Source: Perilla frutescens
Lineage: Eukaryota; Streptophyta; Magnoliopsida; Lamiales; Lamiaceae
DNA: 64,000 nt
Direction of reading: 5' to 3'
Assembly: GCA_026008535.1 (NCBI GenBank)
Contig: BRKX01000014.1
Span: 50,517,006 to 50,581,005, forward strand
Shown piece by piece: positions 35,138-47,859 of the stretch (the first letter of the stretch is position 1; each line of letters starts with the position of its first letter). The notes under the pieces were generated by a model. It worked only from the letters and a program-made list of their open reading frames with translations, had not been told where the DNA came from and ran no database searches. The position numbers were made by a program, and so were the translations under genes.

Positions 35138-36442
35138 CTGCAGGCAATAATTAAATCAATAACTATAATATATGAAATTAAATATATAAATTAAAAGCAC
35201 CTTCCAATTTCAAGACCTAATATGATGAATAAATAAATAAAAACATACAATGCAATGTGCAGATTAAGTTACCAGGGAAGAAGGAGCGTTTTGCAGCTTT
35301 AGCATCTTTGACAACAGACACAACGTGTGCAACTGAGATACCAAATCAGAGAGTTGTTGGGAATCAAACGATCAGTACGTAAAACATTTAACAGAAGAAG
35401 GTGCACTAGCCGAGAGAGTTTCAGCCACTCGTTCAAGCATTTCATCGAACACTTTCCTCACATTTTCCCAATCAATATTCTCCAACCACTTTTAAGTTAT
35501 AAAACATAAAATGTTTTAACAAAATACAATCTTATTGGTTTACTTGATTAAAAATTAATTATATTTCAATCTAACAATTAGATTAAAATAAATTATCTAA
35601 CCAAAATTTTATGATAAAAGTTTCATAAACTTTTAAGTTATAAAACATCATATGTTTTAACAAAAAATCAATCTTATTGATTATTTGATTAAAATTTTCA
35701 ACATTCTAACTTTTAAACAACAAAAATTAAATTTTTAATCAAATGCTTAAATTATCAAAATAATTAAGGAATTTGGATGATCCAAAAAAGAACAAAAATA
35801 AACACAAGAAAAATATAGAATTATTCCATCTTAAAAATTCAAACAATTTGATTGCAGCCCCCGATGGACCGTACAAGTATTTTTATTTTATTTTCATTTT
35901 TTTTCCGAAAAATCTAATTTTTCATAAAAATCAGATTTAAAACATCCATAAAAATAATAATAATCTATCTCATAGATTATATCTATCTAATAGATCAATC
36001 ATAATATTAAATTCTTTAAAATTCATAATATTAAACTCTTTAAAATTATGAACATGCTCGGAGTGGGTTTCATAAATGACATAATAATGCATGACACATA
36101 TATCACATATACATAAAAAAAAATTGCAATAAATTATAATCGATGAATTGGATCGATGCCTTAAATTACACCCCTAAATCTAAACAGAAAATTGTAAATT
36201 ACATAGCGAGGTAATCGGGGAGGGATTGACAAAAACCTATCTATATAAAATTACAACTTCTATACCCTTGAAATTTAGGGTATACATCATCATGATCCTA
36301 TCAAAAACCAATTTAAGGCGTCAATCCAAAAACATCCATGCATCCATTCATCCATTCATCACAAACAATAAGATCAAATCCTATAGCCCACTCCTAAATA
36401 AATTTAATTCCGTGGAATTATATTCTTATATCAAAACAACCA
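35138..36442. other. AT-rich spacer with a 130-bp tandem duplication
   Basis: AACTTTTAAGTTATAAAACA at 35487-35506 recurs at 35629, with the following TGTTTTAACAAAA..CAATCTTATTG. No gene is recognised. 35270-35420 is somewhat coding-like but could not be matched to the missing E1-beta N-terminus. 36190-36440 may be interior sequence of the copia remnant to its right. Confidence 0.5.
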
Positions 36443-36550
36443 TGGCTCTGATACCATTTGTTGGAAATTAAACCGGTCCGAAACTATTTCGGGTAAAATC
36501 CGCCTTTTCGATCAAATCCCACGGGAGCAGAAGCGGTAGAAGCGGTACAT
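36443..36550 (-). mobile_element. Ty1/copia LTR-PBS remnant
   Basis: On the minus strand TTCCAACA is followed by AATGGTATCAGAGCC, the classic copia LTR end plus primer-binding site complementary to initiator methionine tRNA (36445-36456). About 90 bp of possible LTR remain to its right before the duplicated spacer starts. No polyprotein is left. Confidence 0.5.
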
Positions 36551-38166
36551 TTTAAGAATACTCACCCCATGTTTTTAATGTTTTACTGACCTTGGAGCAT
36601 CGTGAAGGAAATGTAATTGCCTCGCTTTTGATGTTTTGGATATTTAACTCGAATATTTGGGATTTGTTAGTTAAGTAATCTATTTTGAACCTAATACTTT
36701 GTGGGTAATGACTTTGAACTAATTTAAACTAGTAGTTTGATATTATAATTTTATCAATTATGAATTTTATGATCTAGAACTTATATGTTTTATTTTTCCT
36801 ACTCAGAAATTATATTGTGATTATTGAAAAACAAACATATAAGCAATTATTTTCCAGATGATTCTACTCATAATTCTCCTACATAGTTTCTAGCACGAAT
36901 ATTTTAAGAAAAAAAAACTCAAATTATTATTAGGGTGTTACAAAATATAAATCAAATTTAATAGATTCCAAAAATAGCAAATTATGTGGAAAACATTAAT
37001 TAGCCGAAGATTTCTGGCAGGGATAATTGGACACTTAATAATTAATTAAATAACAAAAAAAAGCTCTTCAATCTCTCATCTAAATTATATATCCTACATA
37101 CAAGTGAAGTAAGGGCTAGCCTTTTCAACGACTAATTATGTGGAAAACATTAATTACCCGATTCAAGCGGAAAGCCTCACATCAAAGCCTACTCCTAAAG
37201 TTTTTGCAGTGGGCTGGGACGGACACAGGAATTTTGATTTGGGGGGGTGAAAAATAGTTATAACGTTCACGTCGAAAAATAGTTATAACGTGCACGCGTG
37301 ACGACACACAGACACACACACACATATATATATCTACACGTAACTACTTATCTCAATTAAAATAAAATTATATTTATTTAAAATTTTGGCATCATAAGTC
37401 GTACTTGACGTTTTTTCATAATTTTAAATTCATCTATGATTGACTCAGCATTAAAAGTCTTGATAATCTCCTTTTCAATATACATCGGGGAATGTAAAAT
37501 CTTAACTTAAACTTATTGCAAAACTCCAACACAAATTAATGAAAAAATAACTTAAATGCACAATTTGAGCATAATGACACACTATTATATTATAGGTAAA
37601 TTAAAAAATCATAAAACATAAATAAAATCATAACTTTAAAGTCTTGAAGCATTTATTCTCAAATTCATAAATATAAAAAATATCTAAAATATAATGAAAT
37701 AAACTTAAAATATTAATAATAATAAATAAAGGGAAATATAACAATAAAATGAACTTACACAAGTAGTGAAGTAGCAATATAAACAAAATGAAAATACTTT
37801 TGAATCTTTAAATAAAATTATTTATTTAGCGTTATACTATTTTGGGTCTCTCACTACATCAATTTAAAATCTATAAGACCATACTTAGATATTAATAAAT
37901 CAAGCGTCAAAAAATATTAATACTTAGGGGGGCAAAAATATTATATTTATATAATAATTATATAGCATATACATACTATTTTTTTATATAAAATTTGAGG
38001 GGGGGCGGCTGCCCCCACCAGCCCCCCCGGTCCGTCATTGGCAGTGGGAGCCTTTATGGTTCGAACAAGCCCGTTGTATAATCCTATGGAGAGAGAGAGG
38101 TGAGGGAAGAGAGAGAGAGTGAATAGAGAATAATTGGAGGATAAATTCAGATTGAAACTTTATTTA
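36551..38166. repeat. Duplicated spacer, blocks A-B (copy 3), split by a hAT-like insertion
   Basis: 36551-37205 matches 47860-48600 almost throughout (for example TTTTGATGTTTTGGATATTT and AATTATGTGGAAAACATTAA). 38049-38166 matches 48605-48730. The block continues at 45904 after the gypsy element. Confidence 0.85.
37214..38040. mobile_element. hAT-like non-autonomous element, 827 bp
   Basis: Flanked by an exact 8-bp duplication GCAGTGGG (37206-37213 and 38041-38048). The paralogous site at 48600-48612 is empty (GCAGGGGGAGCC). Ends are CTGGGACGGAC and, reverse-complemented, CAATGACGGAC: short imperfect inverted repeats. G/C runs lie just inside both ends. No coding sequence. Confidence 0.8.
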
Positions 38167-40727
38167 TGTAACGCCCCGATCCCGAGAGAATAGTGACAAG
38201 GGACCGGTGCGCTACTGGGGGAAGGAGGAAGGGGTTGTTGCATAAAGATAATTAAATGAAATAGCTATATTTGGGCAACATAACCTTTGTAACTGAAATA
38301 GAACCACCCACCAGAGTGTTTAGAAGGAATAAGGTTAGTGCCCCAAACATTTGGGCAGCATAACCTCTGTGACTGTAATAGAACCACGCACTAAGGCGTT
38401 TAGAAAGAACCTAAATAAAATACCAATCATCAAAGGGAACTTATCCTGCCAACAATTATAAAGGAACATTATAGCAAAATGCTGAAATCATAACATGCTT
38501 CAAACAATTGAAGACAAGTTGTATCAGAGTGAACGGAACAAGCGCGGAGCACAATTCAAGTAAAATTATTTGCAAGCACTTAATTGATATTAAGTATCTA
38601 AGATTTCTGAACAACACAAAAAGAACAAGCATATAACAACAAGTAAGCCCTCGCCCCAGCTCCGTCATCTTCCGGCCTGCCTCTCAACCTGAAAATATTT
38701 AGAAAAGATTTGGGCTGAGTACTAGCGTACCCAGTGGGCATATTTTGATAAACAGTTCACAAACATTTTATAAATATGAATATCGTATCCACACAAGTAT
38801 AACAATGGAAATGTTTCAAATCTCAAAAGCATTCCATGTATACAAAGCTTCTTTTCACCTTACTTGCACGCTCTATCTCAACTGTCCCTTCCTACAGTGT
38901 CTTAACTTATATACACGTCCTCCAGCCCAGCTGTCTAATAAAGGATAGTGTATACGGTCCCAAAGCTTTAAGGATACGAACTCGAGTCTAGTTAAGCACT
39001 CAATGTTTTCATAGGATACTGGCGAACGCGAACAGTGAGCTAAATCATTTGGATATAGATATTCATGCTATACGGTTGATAAACAGTTGAGCTTAATAGC
39101 TAAACATAAATTTGAGAAAAATATAGCCCACCTGGATGACGAGCACATGGTGGCACAATAACTTCAAAAATGGTTTCATTAATCCTAGCAGGCTCTGCAG
39201 GTCCTACAAGGGTCGATATTCGACATAGAATAATCTCTATATTTTCGGGAATTAATCTACTGAAATTCGAGCTATTATTTAATTATATTTTCTTCAGAAA
39301 TAGATTGCGCGACTCTAGAGACCTCGAATAATTCCGACAAAGAAGGAAATAAATTCCAAAATATTATTCTTGATTTATTGGGACCAACCGATTTGACAGA
39401 GGTCTTTTTTCAAAACTTGCCATTTTAATCGATTTTTATTAGATTTGTGCCACGGCACTTTTTAACCGTTCAAAAATTACGAAAATATTCAAGGACCATC
39501 CTATATATGCCAAGACTATAGTTTGAGAGTTTTAGAATTTTTCAATAACACATGCTCCCGGTACAAATATAACTGTTTAAATTAAATAATCGAGATTTTT
39601 CAAAACTCTTCCAAAAATTACGAAATTCGACGGGTATATAGGAAATATTATTTCGAGCAACTTTCGAGAAGAAACATTTTTTATTTGACGACCAGAAACG
39701 GGTCAATACGGTGAAAAATATGACTGATCGCGACGTTTGAATTTTCTGTTTTCCGGCGATTTCACCGGTTTCCGGCCGTCGGATGGCAACGAGTTCAACA
39801 TACAAAACGTAGAACATATTTAAATACACGACATATTAAAATTTGGGCTAAAAAGGACGAGAAATAGACCGATACGATAGCCGCGCGACGTGGAAACAAC
39901 GTTGCCACTTTCCGGCGCATGACAGCAACTCCGGCGACAGCGGCGGCGCTCCGGTGATGACGGCGGCGGCGGCGGCAGAGTGGTGGTGGTGGTGGTTGCC
40001 TGCTCCAGCCCCCCTCTCCCTTTCTTTCTCTTTTTCACGCTCAACTCTCTCTCTCGGATAACTCTCTCTCCCTCTTCTCACTCATTCTTTCTTCCCTTCT
40101 CTTTCTTTCCTTTTCTTCTTTCTTCTTTTTTTTTTTTACGGCAAAAGCTATTTCAGCAGGTGGGGGGGGATTGCCTTGGATCCAAAAGGGGGAACATGAT
40201 AAGGATGGGGGAAAAATTATAGATATTTAGATAGGATATTTTTAATATAATATTGATAAATATTTTTTTTTACTCGATTTAAAAATTGCTTTATTTTACC
40301 GGGAGTTCAATTGATCTCGCATCGAAAATCTAAAAATATCGGGGTATTCTTTGACTCATTTTCTATTTAGACAACTTAAAATGGTATGCCGAAAATGTAA
40401 TTTGATAATCGAACGAAAAAATATTCCTTTACAAATTAATTAGAAATCACTATTTATTTTACCAAAAATATTGTCAGGAGTTCATTTGACCTCTAATTAA
40501 AATTTTAAAAGTATCATTGAAATTCTCAGGTCGTTCTATTTACAAAAATCATTATTGACCATGCGTAAAAAATATTTCAAATATAATTTTTTTTTTCAAT
40601 CTTAAATAATACCTAGAGTCGCGTTTTTTTTTATCTGTTTTACTTTATTTTAGCTCCAATAATTTTTTTGCCTTCTAAATAAATTTAGAAAACTTTTAAC
40701 TATAATCCAAAAATACGGGATGTTACA
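38167..40727 (-). repeat. 3' LTR of the gypsy element (complete, 2561 bp)
   Basis: Minus-strand LTR from TGTAACATCCCG (40727) to CGGGGCGTTACA (38167). It is preceded on the minus strand by the purine-rich AAGGAGGATAGGA (40728-40740), a good polypurine tract. Conserved Tekay LTR segment around 38690-38745 (TGAGTACTAGCGTACCCAGT on plus). Confidence 0.9.
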
Positions 40728-40898
40728 TCCTATCCTCCTTAAAAAAAATTTCGTCCCAAAATTTACTAATCTTGAAATGGAGTGTCGGGACAATTCTTGA
40801 GCAATTCTGAACGTTGCATCTTCTTATCCATTGCAGTTTCGTGGTACCTTCGTTAAGCTGATCACTTTATTCTTCGTACTCTAAATCGTTATTTAGCA

Positions 40899-41813
40899 TC
40901 ATATCTTCTTTTTCTCGTCACGTGGTTTAAGATCAAACACGTACTTCTTCAACATCAAGACGTGGAACACATAATTGAGGTTGCGTGGGAAGGCCATCAT
41001 ATACGCTACTTCATTAATCCTAACAAAAGACTGTTTATCTTGAGTCGTAAATCTTACTAAGACGTATACTTTGTCTTGGTCTACTTTAACTTGATGCGCA
41101 TAACTCTTCATACGTTCTTCTTTGTAGCTTTCTTCAAATTTTCTTTAACATCATCCTTTGAGTCGAGAAGAGAGATAGAAAATAGATATCGATCCACTTG
41201 AATCGAAGCATATTATCTTGATCATCGTATACGTCACCCACAAGTTGCTTCTCTTCAAAGTCTAATTTAACATCCCTAGCAATTCTATCGATCCTTAAGG
41301 TCTTTCTAGTAGGGATTCTAAGATCGAGGCTAAATTTTCCACCTATTTCTAGTCCAGTAACTACTTCGTGAGCTTTCTTAACTATTTGACCGTAATCAGT
41401 GATCCGTTGAGCTTCGAGAATTCCACGCATCTCTGGTCAAAAGCCTCTCATAAACCATTCGGTCTTCTGGTCTTTAGTGTCGATTACGCATGCTACATAT
41501 TGTGAAAGTTGATTAAACTTTCACTCGTACTCTCTCACGAACAAATTTCCTTATCTCAGCTCCATGAATTCGGTTTGTTTTTGGATGAAAAAAACCACGA
41601 GAGAAGTACTTATCTATAATTATCTCTTTAAACTTGTCCCAAGTTAATCCTTGATGCTCTTCTCCGGTCATGCCATTCTTTAGAAATGAGAAGTTCACTG
41701 CTACCATTGAATCTAGGTGGAGTGTAGCGACGAAATTGCTCAATCTCCTGACTAATGGTTGGCAGAGCAGGTGCATTGGGCGCTGCATTTTGTTGATTCA
41801 TCGCGCTCTGCAT
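40899..41813 (-). pseudogene. Gypsy gag joined to the extreme 3' end of pol
   Basis: On the minus strand, broken frames start near 41813 with a Tekay-type gag (SQEIEQFRRYTPPRFNG, then LTWDKFKEIIIDKYF and EIRKFVRERV). Further on, a pol C-terminal pattern appears around 41000-40920 (VAYMMAFPRN, VFHVLMLKKYV), matching the conserved end of chromovirus integrases. Everything between is deleted. Several frameshifts separate the pieces. No product is expected. Confidence 0.75.
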
Positions 41814-41974
41814 TTGGATGTTGGACGAATCCCTAAAGTGCTCTAATTAGATCTGACATGAAGTTATTTCTTTTCACATTCAACGCTTGATCGGCCTCAT
41901 TCCATATCTCACGTGAAGCGCGCGGGTAATTGAAGAAGTATATACTGCTAGGTTCAAGTTAACTGATAAATATC

Positions 41975-43678
41975 TGTAACATCCTGTATTTTTGGATTAT
42001 AGTTAAAAGTTTTCTAAATTTATTTAGAAGGCAAAAAAATTATTGGAACTAAAATAAAGTAAAACAGATAAAAAAAACGCGACTTTAGGTATTATTTAAG
42101 ATTGAAAAAAAAAAATTATATTTGAAATATTTTTGACGCGTGGTCAATAATGATTTTTGTAAAAAAAATTATATTTGAAATATCTTTTCTCGTTTTATTA
42201 TCAAATGATATTTTCGACATACCATTTTGAATTGATTTAATAAGAAATAACCCAATAAACCTTCCGGTATTTTTAGATTTTCAATGCGAGATCAATTGAA
42301 CTCCCGGTAAAATAAAACAATTTTTAAATCGAGTAAAAAAAAATATTTATCAATATTATATTAAAAATATCCTATCTAAATATCTATAATTTTTCCCCAT
42401 CCTTATCACCAGCCCCCCGTTTATTTTTCCACCGCCAATCCCCCTTTTTAATCGGCAATTGCCGTATGAAATCAAAAAGAAAAGTAGAAAGAAAGAAAGA
42501 GAAAGGAAGAGAGAGAGAGTGTGAGAAGGGGAGAGAGAGAGAAATGAGTGCCGAGAGGGAGAGATAGACGAGAGAGAGAGAATAGAGGCCAAGAGAAAGA
42601 GAGAGAGGACTTCAGCTGCTGCTGCCACCATCCCCACCGACCTGCCGCCACCTTGCCGCCACCTTCCCACTGCCGTGCCGCCGCCGGAGACGCACCAGTC
42701 GCCGGAAAATGAAGATAGCGCAGCCACGTCGCGCGGCTATCGTATCGGTCCATTTTTCGTCCTTTTTAGCCTAAATTTTAATATGTCGTGTATCTTTATG
42801 TGCTCTACGTTTCGTCTTTTGATCTCGTTCCCGTCTGACGGCCGGAAACCGGCGAAATCACCGGAAAACAGAAAATACAAACGTTGCCGAACTGCTGCTG
42901 TAATTCTCGAATTCAGGCCCTTTCGGGCCCTCAAATCGAAAAAGTTTATCAAGAAAGTTGCTCGAAATAATATTTCCTATGTGCACGTCGAATTTCGTAA
43001 TTTTTGGACGAGTTTTGAAAAATCTCGATTATTTAATTTATACAGTTATTTTTGTACCGGAAATATGTGTTATCGGAAAATTCTAAAACCCTCAAACTAT
43101 AGTCTTGGCATATATAGGATGGTCCTTGAATATTTTCGTAATTTTTGAACGGTTAAAAAGTGCCGTGGCACAAATCTATTAAAAATCGATTAAAATGACA
43201 AGTTTTGAAAAGAGACCTCTGTCAAATCGGTTGGTCCCAATAAATCAAGAATAATATTTTGGAATTTATTTCCTTCTTTGTCGGAATTATTCGAGGTCTC
43301 TAGAGTTGCGCAATCTATTTCTGAAGAAAATATAATTAAATAATAGCTCGGATTACAGTAGATTAATTTCTGAAAATATAGCGATTATTCTAAGTCAAAG
43401 ATCGACCCTTGTAGGACCTGCAGAGCCTGCTAGGATTAATGAACCATTTTGAAGTTATTGCGCCGCCATGTGCTCGTCATCGAGGTGGGTTATATTTTTC
43501 TCAAATTATGTTCAGCTAATAAGCTCAACTGTTTATCAACTGTATAGCATGAATATTTGTATCAAAATGATTTAGCTCACTGTTCGCGTTCGCCAGTATC
43601 CTACGAAAACATTGAGTGCTTAACTAGACTCGAGTTCGGATCCTTTAAGCTTTGGGATCGTATACACTATCCTTTATT
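41975..43678 (+). repeat. Inverted LTR copy (plus orientation, truncated)
   Basis: Starts TGTAACATCCTG at 41975 and follows the LTR in plus orientation for about 1.7 kb, to the point matching 44107. Together with 44107-45903 it forms an inverted repeat with a spacer of ~430 bp. Confidence 0.88.
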
Positions 43679-43685
43679 ACACTAT

Positions 43686-45903
43686 CCAAGTTGTATCAGA
43701 GTGAACGGAATAAGCGCGGAGCACAATTCAAGTAAAATTATTTGCAAGCACTTAATTGATATTAAGTATCTAAGATTTCTGAACAACACAAAAAGAGCAA
43801 GCATATAACAACAAGTAAGCCCTCGCCCCTGCTCCGTCATCTTCCGGCCTGCCTCTCAACCTGAAAATATTTAGAAAAGATTTGGGCTGAGTACTAGCGT
43901 ACCCAGTGGGCAGATTTTGATAAACAGTTCACAAACATTTTATAAATATGAATATCGTATCCACACAAGTATAACAATGGAAATGTTTCAAATCTCAAAA
44001 GCATTCCATGTATACAAAGCTTCTTTTCACCTTACTTGCACGCTCTATCTCAACTGTCCCTTCCTACAGTGTCTTAACTTATATACACGTCCTCCAGCCC
44101 AGCTGTCTAATAAAGGATAGTGTATACGGTCCCAAAGCTTAAAGGATCCGAACTCGAGTCTAGTTAAGCACTCAATGTTTTCCTAGGATACTGGCGAACG
44201 CGAACAGTGAGCTAAATCATTTTGATACAGATATTCATGCTATACGGTTGATAAACAGTTGAGCTTAATAGCTGAACATAAATTTGAGAAAAATATAGCC
44301 CACCTGGATGACGAGCACATGGTGGCACAATAACTTCAAAAATGGTTTCATTAATCCTAGCGGGCTCTGGAGGTCCTACAAGGGTCGATATTCGACTCAG
44401 AATAATCTCTATATTTTTGAGAATTAATTTACTGAAATTCGAGCTATTATTTAATTATATTTTCTTCAGAAATAGATTGCGCGACTCTAGAGACCTCGAA
44501 TAATTCCGACAAAGAAGGAAATAAATTCCAAAATATTATTCTTGATTTATTGGGACTAACCGATTTGACAGAGGTCTCTTTTCAAAACTTGCCATTTTAA
44601 TCGATTTTTATCAGATTTGTGCCACGACACTTTTTAACCATTCAAAAATTACGAAAATATGCAAGGACCATCCTATATATGCCAAGACTATAGTTTGAGA
44701 GTTTTAGAATATTTCAATAACACATGCTCCCGGTACAAATATAACTGTTCAAATTAAATAATTGAGATTTTTCAAAACTCTTCCAAAAATTACGAAATTC
44801 GACGGGTATATAGGAAATATTATTTCGAGCAACTTTCGAGAAGAAACATTTTTGATTTGACGACCAGAAACGGGTCAATACGGTGAAAAACGTGACTGAT
44901 CGCGACGTTTGAATTTTCTATTTTCCGGCGATTTCACCGGTTTCCGGCCGTCGGATGGCAACGAGTTCAACATACGAAACGTAGAACATATTTAAATACA
45001 CGACATATTAAAATTTGGGCTAAAAAGGACGAGAAATGGACCGATACGATAGCCGCGCGACGTGGACACAACGTTGCCACTTTCCGGCGCATGACAACAA
45101 CTCCGGCGACAGAGGCGGCGCTCCGGTGATGACGGCGGCGGCGGCGGCAGAGTGGTGGTGGTGGTGGTTGCCTGCTCCAGCCCCCCTCTCCCTTTCTTTC
45201 TCTTTTTCACGCTCAACTCTCTCTCTCGGATAACTCTCTCTCCCTCTTCTCACTCATTCTTTCTTCCCTTCTCTTTCTTTCCTTTTCTTCTTTCTTCTTT
45301 TTTTTTTTTTACGGCAAAATCTATTTCAGCAGGTTGGGGGGGGGGGGGATTGCCTTGGATCCAATAGGGGGAACATGATAAGGATGGGGAAAAATTATAG
45401 ATATTTAGATAGGATATTTTTAATATAATATTGATAAATATTTTTTTTACTCGATTTAAAAATTGCTTTATTTTACCGGGAGTTCAATTGATCTCGCATC
45501 GAAAATCTAAAAATATCGGGGTGTTCTTTGACTCATTTTATATTTAGACAACTTAAAATGGTATGCCGAAAATGTAATTTGATAATCGAACGAGAAAATA
45601 TTCCTTTACAAATTAATTAGAAATCACTATTTATTTTACCAAAAATATTGTCAGGAGTTCATTTGACCTCTAATTAAAATTTTAAAAGTATCATTGAAAT
45701 TCTCAGGTCGTTCTATTTACAAAAATCATTATTGACCATGCGTAAAAAATATTTCAAATATAATTTTTTTTTTCAATCTTAAATAATACCTAAAGTCGCG
45801 TTTTTTTTATCTGTTTTACTTTATTTTAGCTCCAATAATTTTTTTGCCTTCTAAATAAATTTAGAAAATTTTTAACTATAATCCAAAAATACGGGATGTT
45901 ACA
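43686..45903 (-). repeat. 5' LTR of the gypsy element, missing ~345 bp
   Basis: Minus-strand LTR matching 40727-38513 nearly base for base. The last ~345 bp of the LTR (equivalent to 38167-38512) are absent at the junction with the inverted copy. Confidence 0.88.
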
Positions 45904-46440
45904 ATTTATGAATGAAAATGCTCTCGTAGAAAATAATTGGAGGATAAATTTTGACATTATCCCTGTTAAAAATAAAAAAGAGATTTTATTTCAAATTTTA
46001 ACACCGGCTAGATTCCCTCAAATCTTAATCCATCTCATTATCACAAAAATTACGCAGTTCTTTAACGTGACATAAGAGGAGGACTAAAAATTCAACCTTG
46101 TGAAACTGAGGATTGTCAAGAAGAATATTATGAGTTATAACCTTTAGGGGTAAAATTGAGATTTTGATAACATTTTAATTGTAATTAATTACAGGGTGTG
46201 GTTGTAGATGTAATTAACTTCTACTTTGCAAATAATAGATAAAACACCCAACTAATTTTGCACATATATACAAATTAATTAAGTCATATATACAAATTAA
46301 TTAAGTGGAACATTGTTTTGGCATATATGGAATTCTCTTCTTCACAAAAATTCAAATTAATTGTAAAATGAGGGGTTAATTTCAGCTTCAGTTTCTGATC
46401 TGATGTTATAAATGTTTGATATGAGGTCTTGGTCGTTGCT
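45904..46440. repeat. Duplicated spacer, blocks C-D (copy 3, continued)
   Basis: Resumes after the gypsy element with AATGCTCTCGTAGAAAATAA and parallels 48735-49280 and 30385-30860. Confidence 0.85.
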
Positions 46441-47130
46441 TTCATCATAACTTTTAATATAAAGTTTAAAAAAGAATAAAAGATTATCAATAACATTTAA
46501 TTTCAAATTGATCAATTTGTAATTATAATGTAAGTATTAAATTATATGAAATTTAATAATTTTCAAAACTTTCATAATAAACATACTAAGGCCTAAATAT
46601 GATATTTTTGAACAGTATATCTCATTTTCTTTAAAATATTTAAACCATTCATCATAACTTTTAGTTTAAAAATTGAAAAATGATATAATTATTACTTATT
46701 ATATTTGATTTCACATTATTTTATTTTCAGTTATAATTAAAGTAATAAATTATATTAAATATTGTATGTTTCTGAACTTTTACGATGAACAAACTAAGTA
46801 TTATACTTTTATATAATATATCTCATTGTCTTTTAATCGTTTCAATCGTTCTTGTTAACTTTTAGTTTAAAAAAATTGAAGAGGAATAAAAGATGGTTAT
46901 GCATTATATAATTTAATTTATCTATTATTCTATTGAAATAATTTTATATCTTATAGTTTATGTATACAAGATTTTATTTTAATTTTTATTGATTATTCAT
47001 TTTAATTTTTAATTGTATTGATCGGAAAAAATAAAAGATTATTGTTTATTATATTTAATTTCAAATATTTCATTTTTAGTTATAATTTATGTATTAAATT
47101 AAATATCAAAATATAATTTTTATGATAAAC
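46430..47130. repeat. Degenerate ~200-bp tandem repeat
   Basis: A phrase like CATCATAACTTTTAGTTTAAA recurs near 46443, 46650 and 46850, each followed by GAATAAAAGATTAT- or TGATATAATTATTAC-like sequence and TTTAATTTCA. A weaker unit starts near 47010. Units are AT-rich and diverged. No coding potential. Confidence 0.6.
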
Positions 47131-47167
47131 TTACTAAATATTCTATTATATATATATATATTAAATT

Positions 47168-47450
47168 TGAAGTATGGTATATACCGTTATACCGGTATGT
47201 ATGGTATGATTATATATACCGGTGCATCGGCATATACCGTGATATGGTATATACTGATATACGACGGTATACCGTACTTTTGGTATACACCGGTATATTT
47301 TAATTTTTGAAAATTCATACCGTTACCTTACCGTAAAATTTCGGTAAGGTATCATACCTTATCGGAAAACCGGTATACCGTAAATATCAGTATTTTCGGT
47401 ATTTTTCGGTACGGTATAGACGATATTCCGGTATGACGGTATTTTTTACC
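47168..47450. repeat. CGGTATACCG palindrome-rich tract
   Basis: More than fifteen GGTATACC, CGGTAT or ATACCG motifs, many self-complementary, occur within 280 bp, with a conspicuous local rise in CG dinucleotides. Tracts like this occur in subterminal regions of some plant DNA transposons, but no element ends could be fixed. 47460-47860 holds nothing recognised apart from an (AAG)n run near 47765. Confidence 0.6.
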
Positions 47451-47859
47451 GTGCGGCGCAATTAGGACCTTCGTCCACTGTGTGATTCCCTACTTGATTT
47501 TACGTGATCTTTATTCTCAGGTGGGTAAATCTCTGTTTTAAAGTTGTATTTTGAAATGGGTTATATTATTATTATTTACGAAGGTATATGATATATATGC
47601 TTTTTGAGAAAGAAAAAAAATGTTTTAATCCTACTAGAATTTGTCATATAGAATTTGGATAAGAATAGCATTTCGTATGCACCCAGAATAGTGTAACGCA
47701 CGTACCGAGAGCGTGACTTGCACAATAGAGAGGTATGTCCGGTGCACATTGTGATATATCCAAGAAGAAGAAGAAGAAGAAGTACCCTAAATCCATTATT
47801 CCTGTGATTTAAATTCAGTTGGATAAATAAAAAGAAATGTCCATGATCCCCCCACCGAG

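Larger units (their letters stand above)
38167..45903 (-). mobile_element. Ty3/gypsy Tekay-like retrotransposon, deleted and rearranged
   Basis: Outer ends are TG (38167) and CA (45903) with an exact 5-bp duplication ATTTA (38162-38166 and 45904-45908), so the whole block is one insertion. Read on the minus strand, the 5' LTR is 45903-43686 (truncated at its 3' end) and the 3' LTR is 40727-38167. Between them lie gag and the last piece of pol (41813-40899) and a third LTR copy in the opposite orientation (41975-43678). Protease, reverse transcriptase, RNase H and most of integrase are absent. LTRs start TGTAACATCC and end CGTTACA, as in Tekay/Del elements. The copies are very similar, so insertion and rearrangement are fairly recent. 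Confidence 0.88.

Noticed and set aside
35270..35420. Possible N-terminal exon of the E1-beta fragment
   Set aside because: The reading frame (VVKDAKAAKRSFFP on the minus strand) could not be matched to a mitochondrial targeting peptide or joined in phase.
38513..38535. TTGTATCAGAGTGAACGG resembling a methionine-tRNA primer-binding site
   Set aside because: It lies inside the LTR, in the wrong orientation for the element, and has mismatches in the key GGTATCAGAGC core.
39820..40222. Open frames on both strands rich in H, P or S/F runs (repeated at 44992-45367)
   Set aside because: They lie in the GC-rich and CT-rich part of the gypsy LTR and recur in each LTR copy; low-complexity artefacts.
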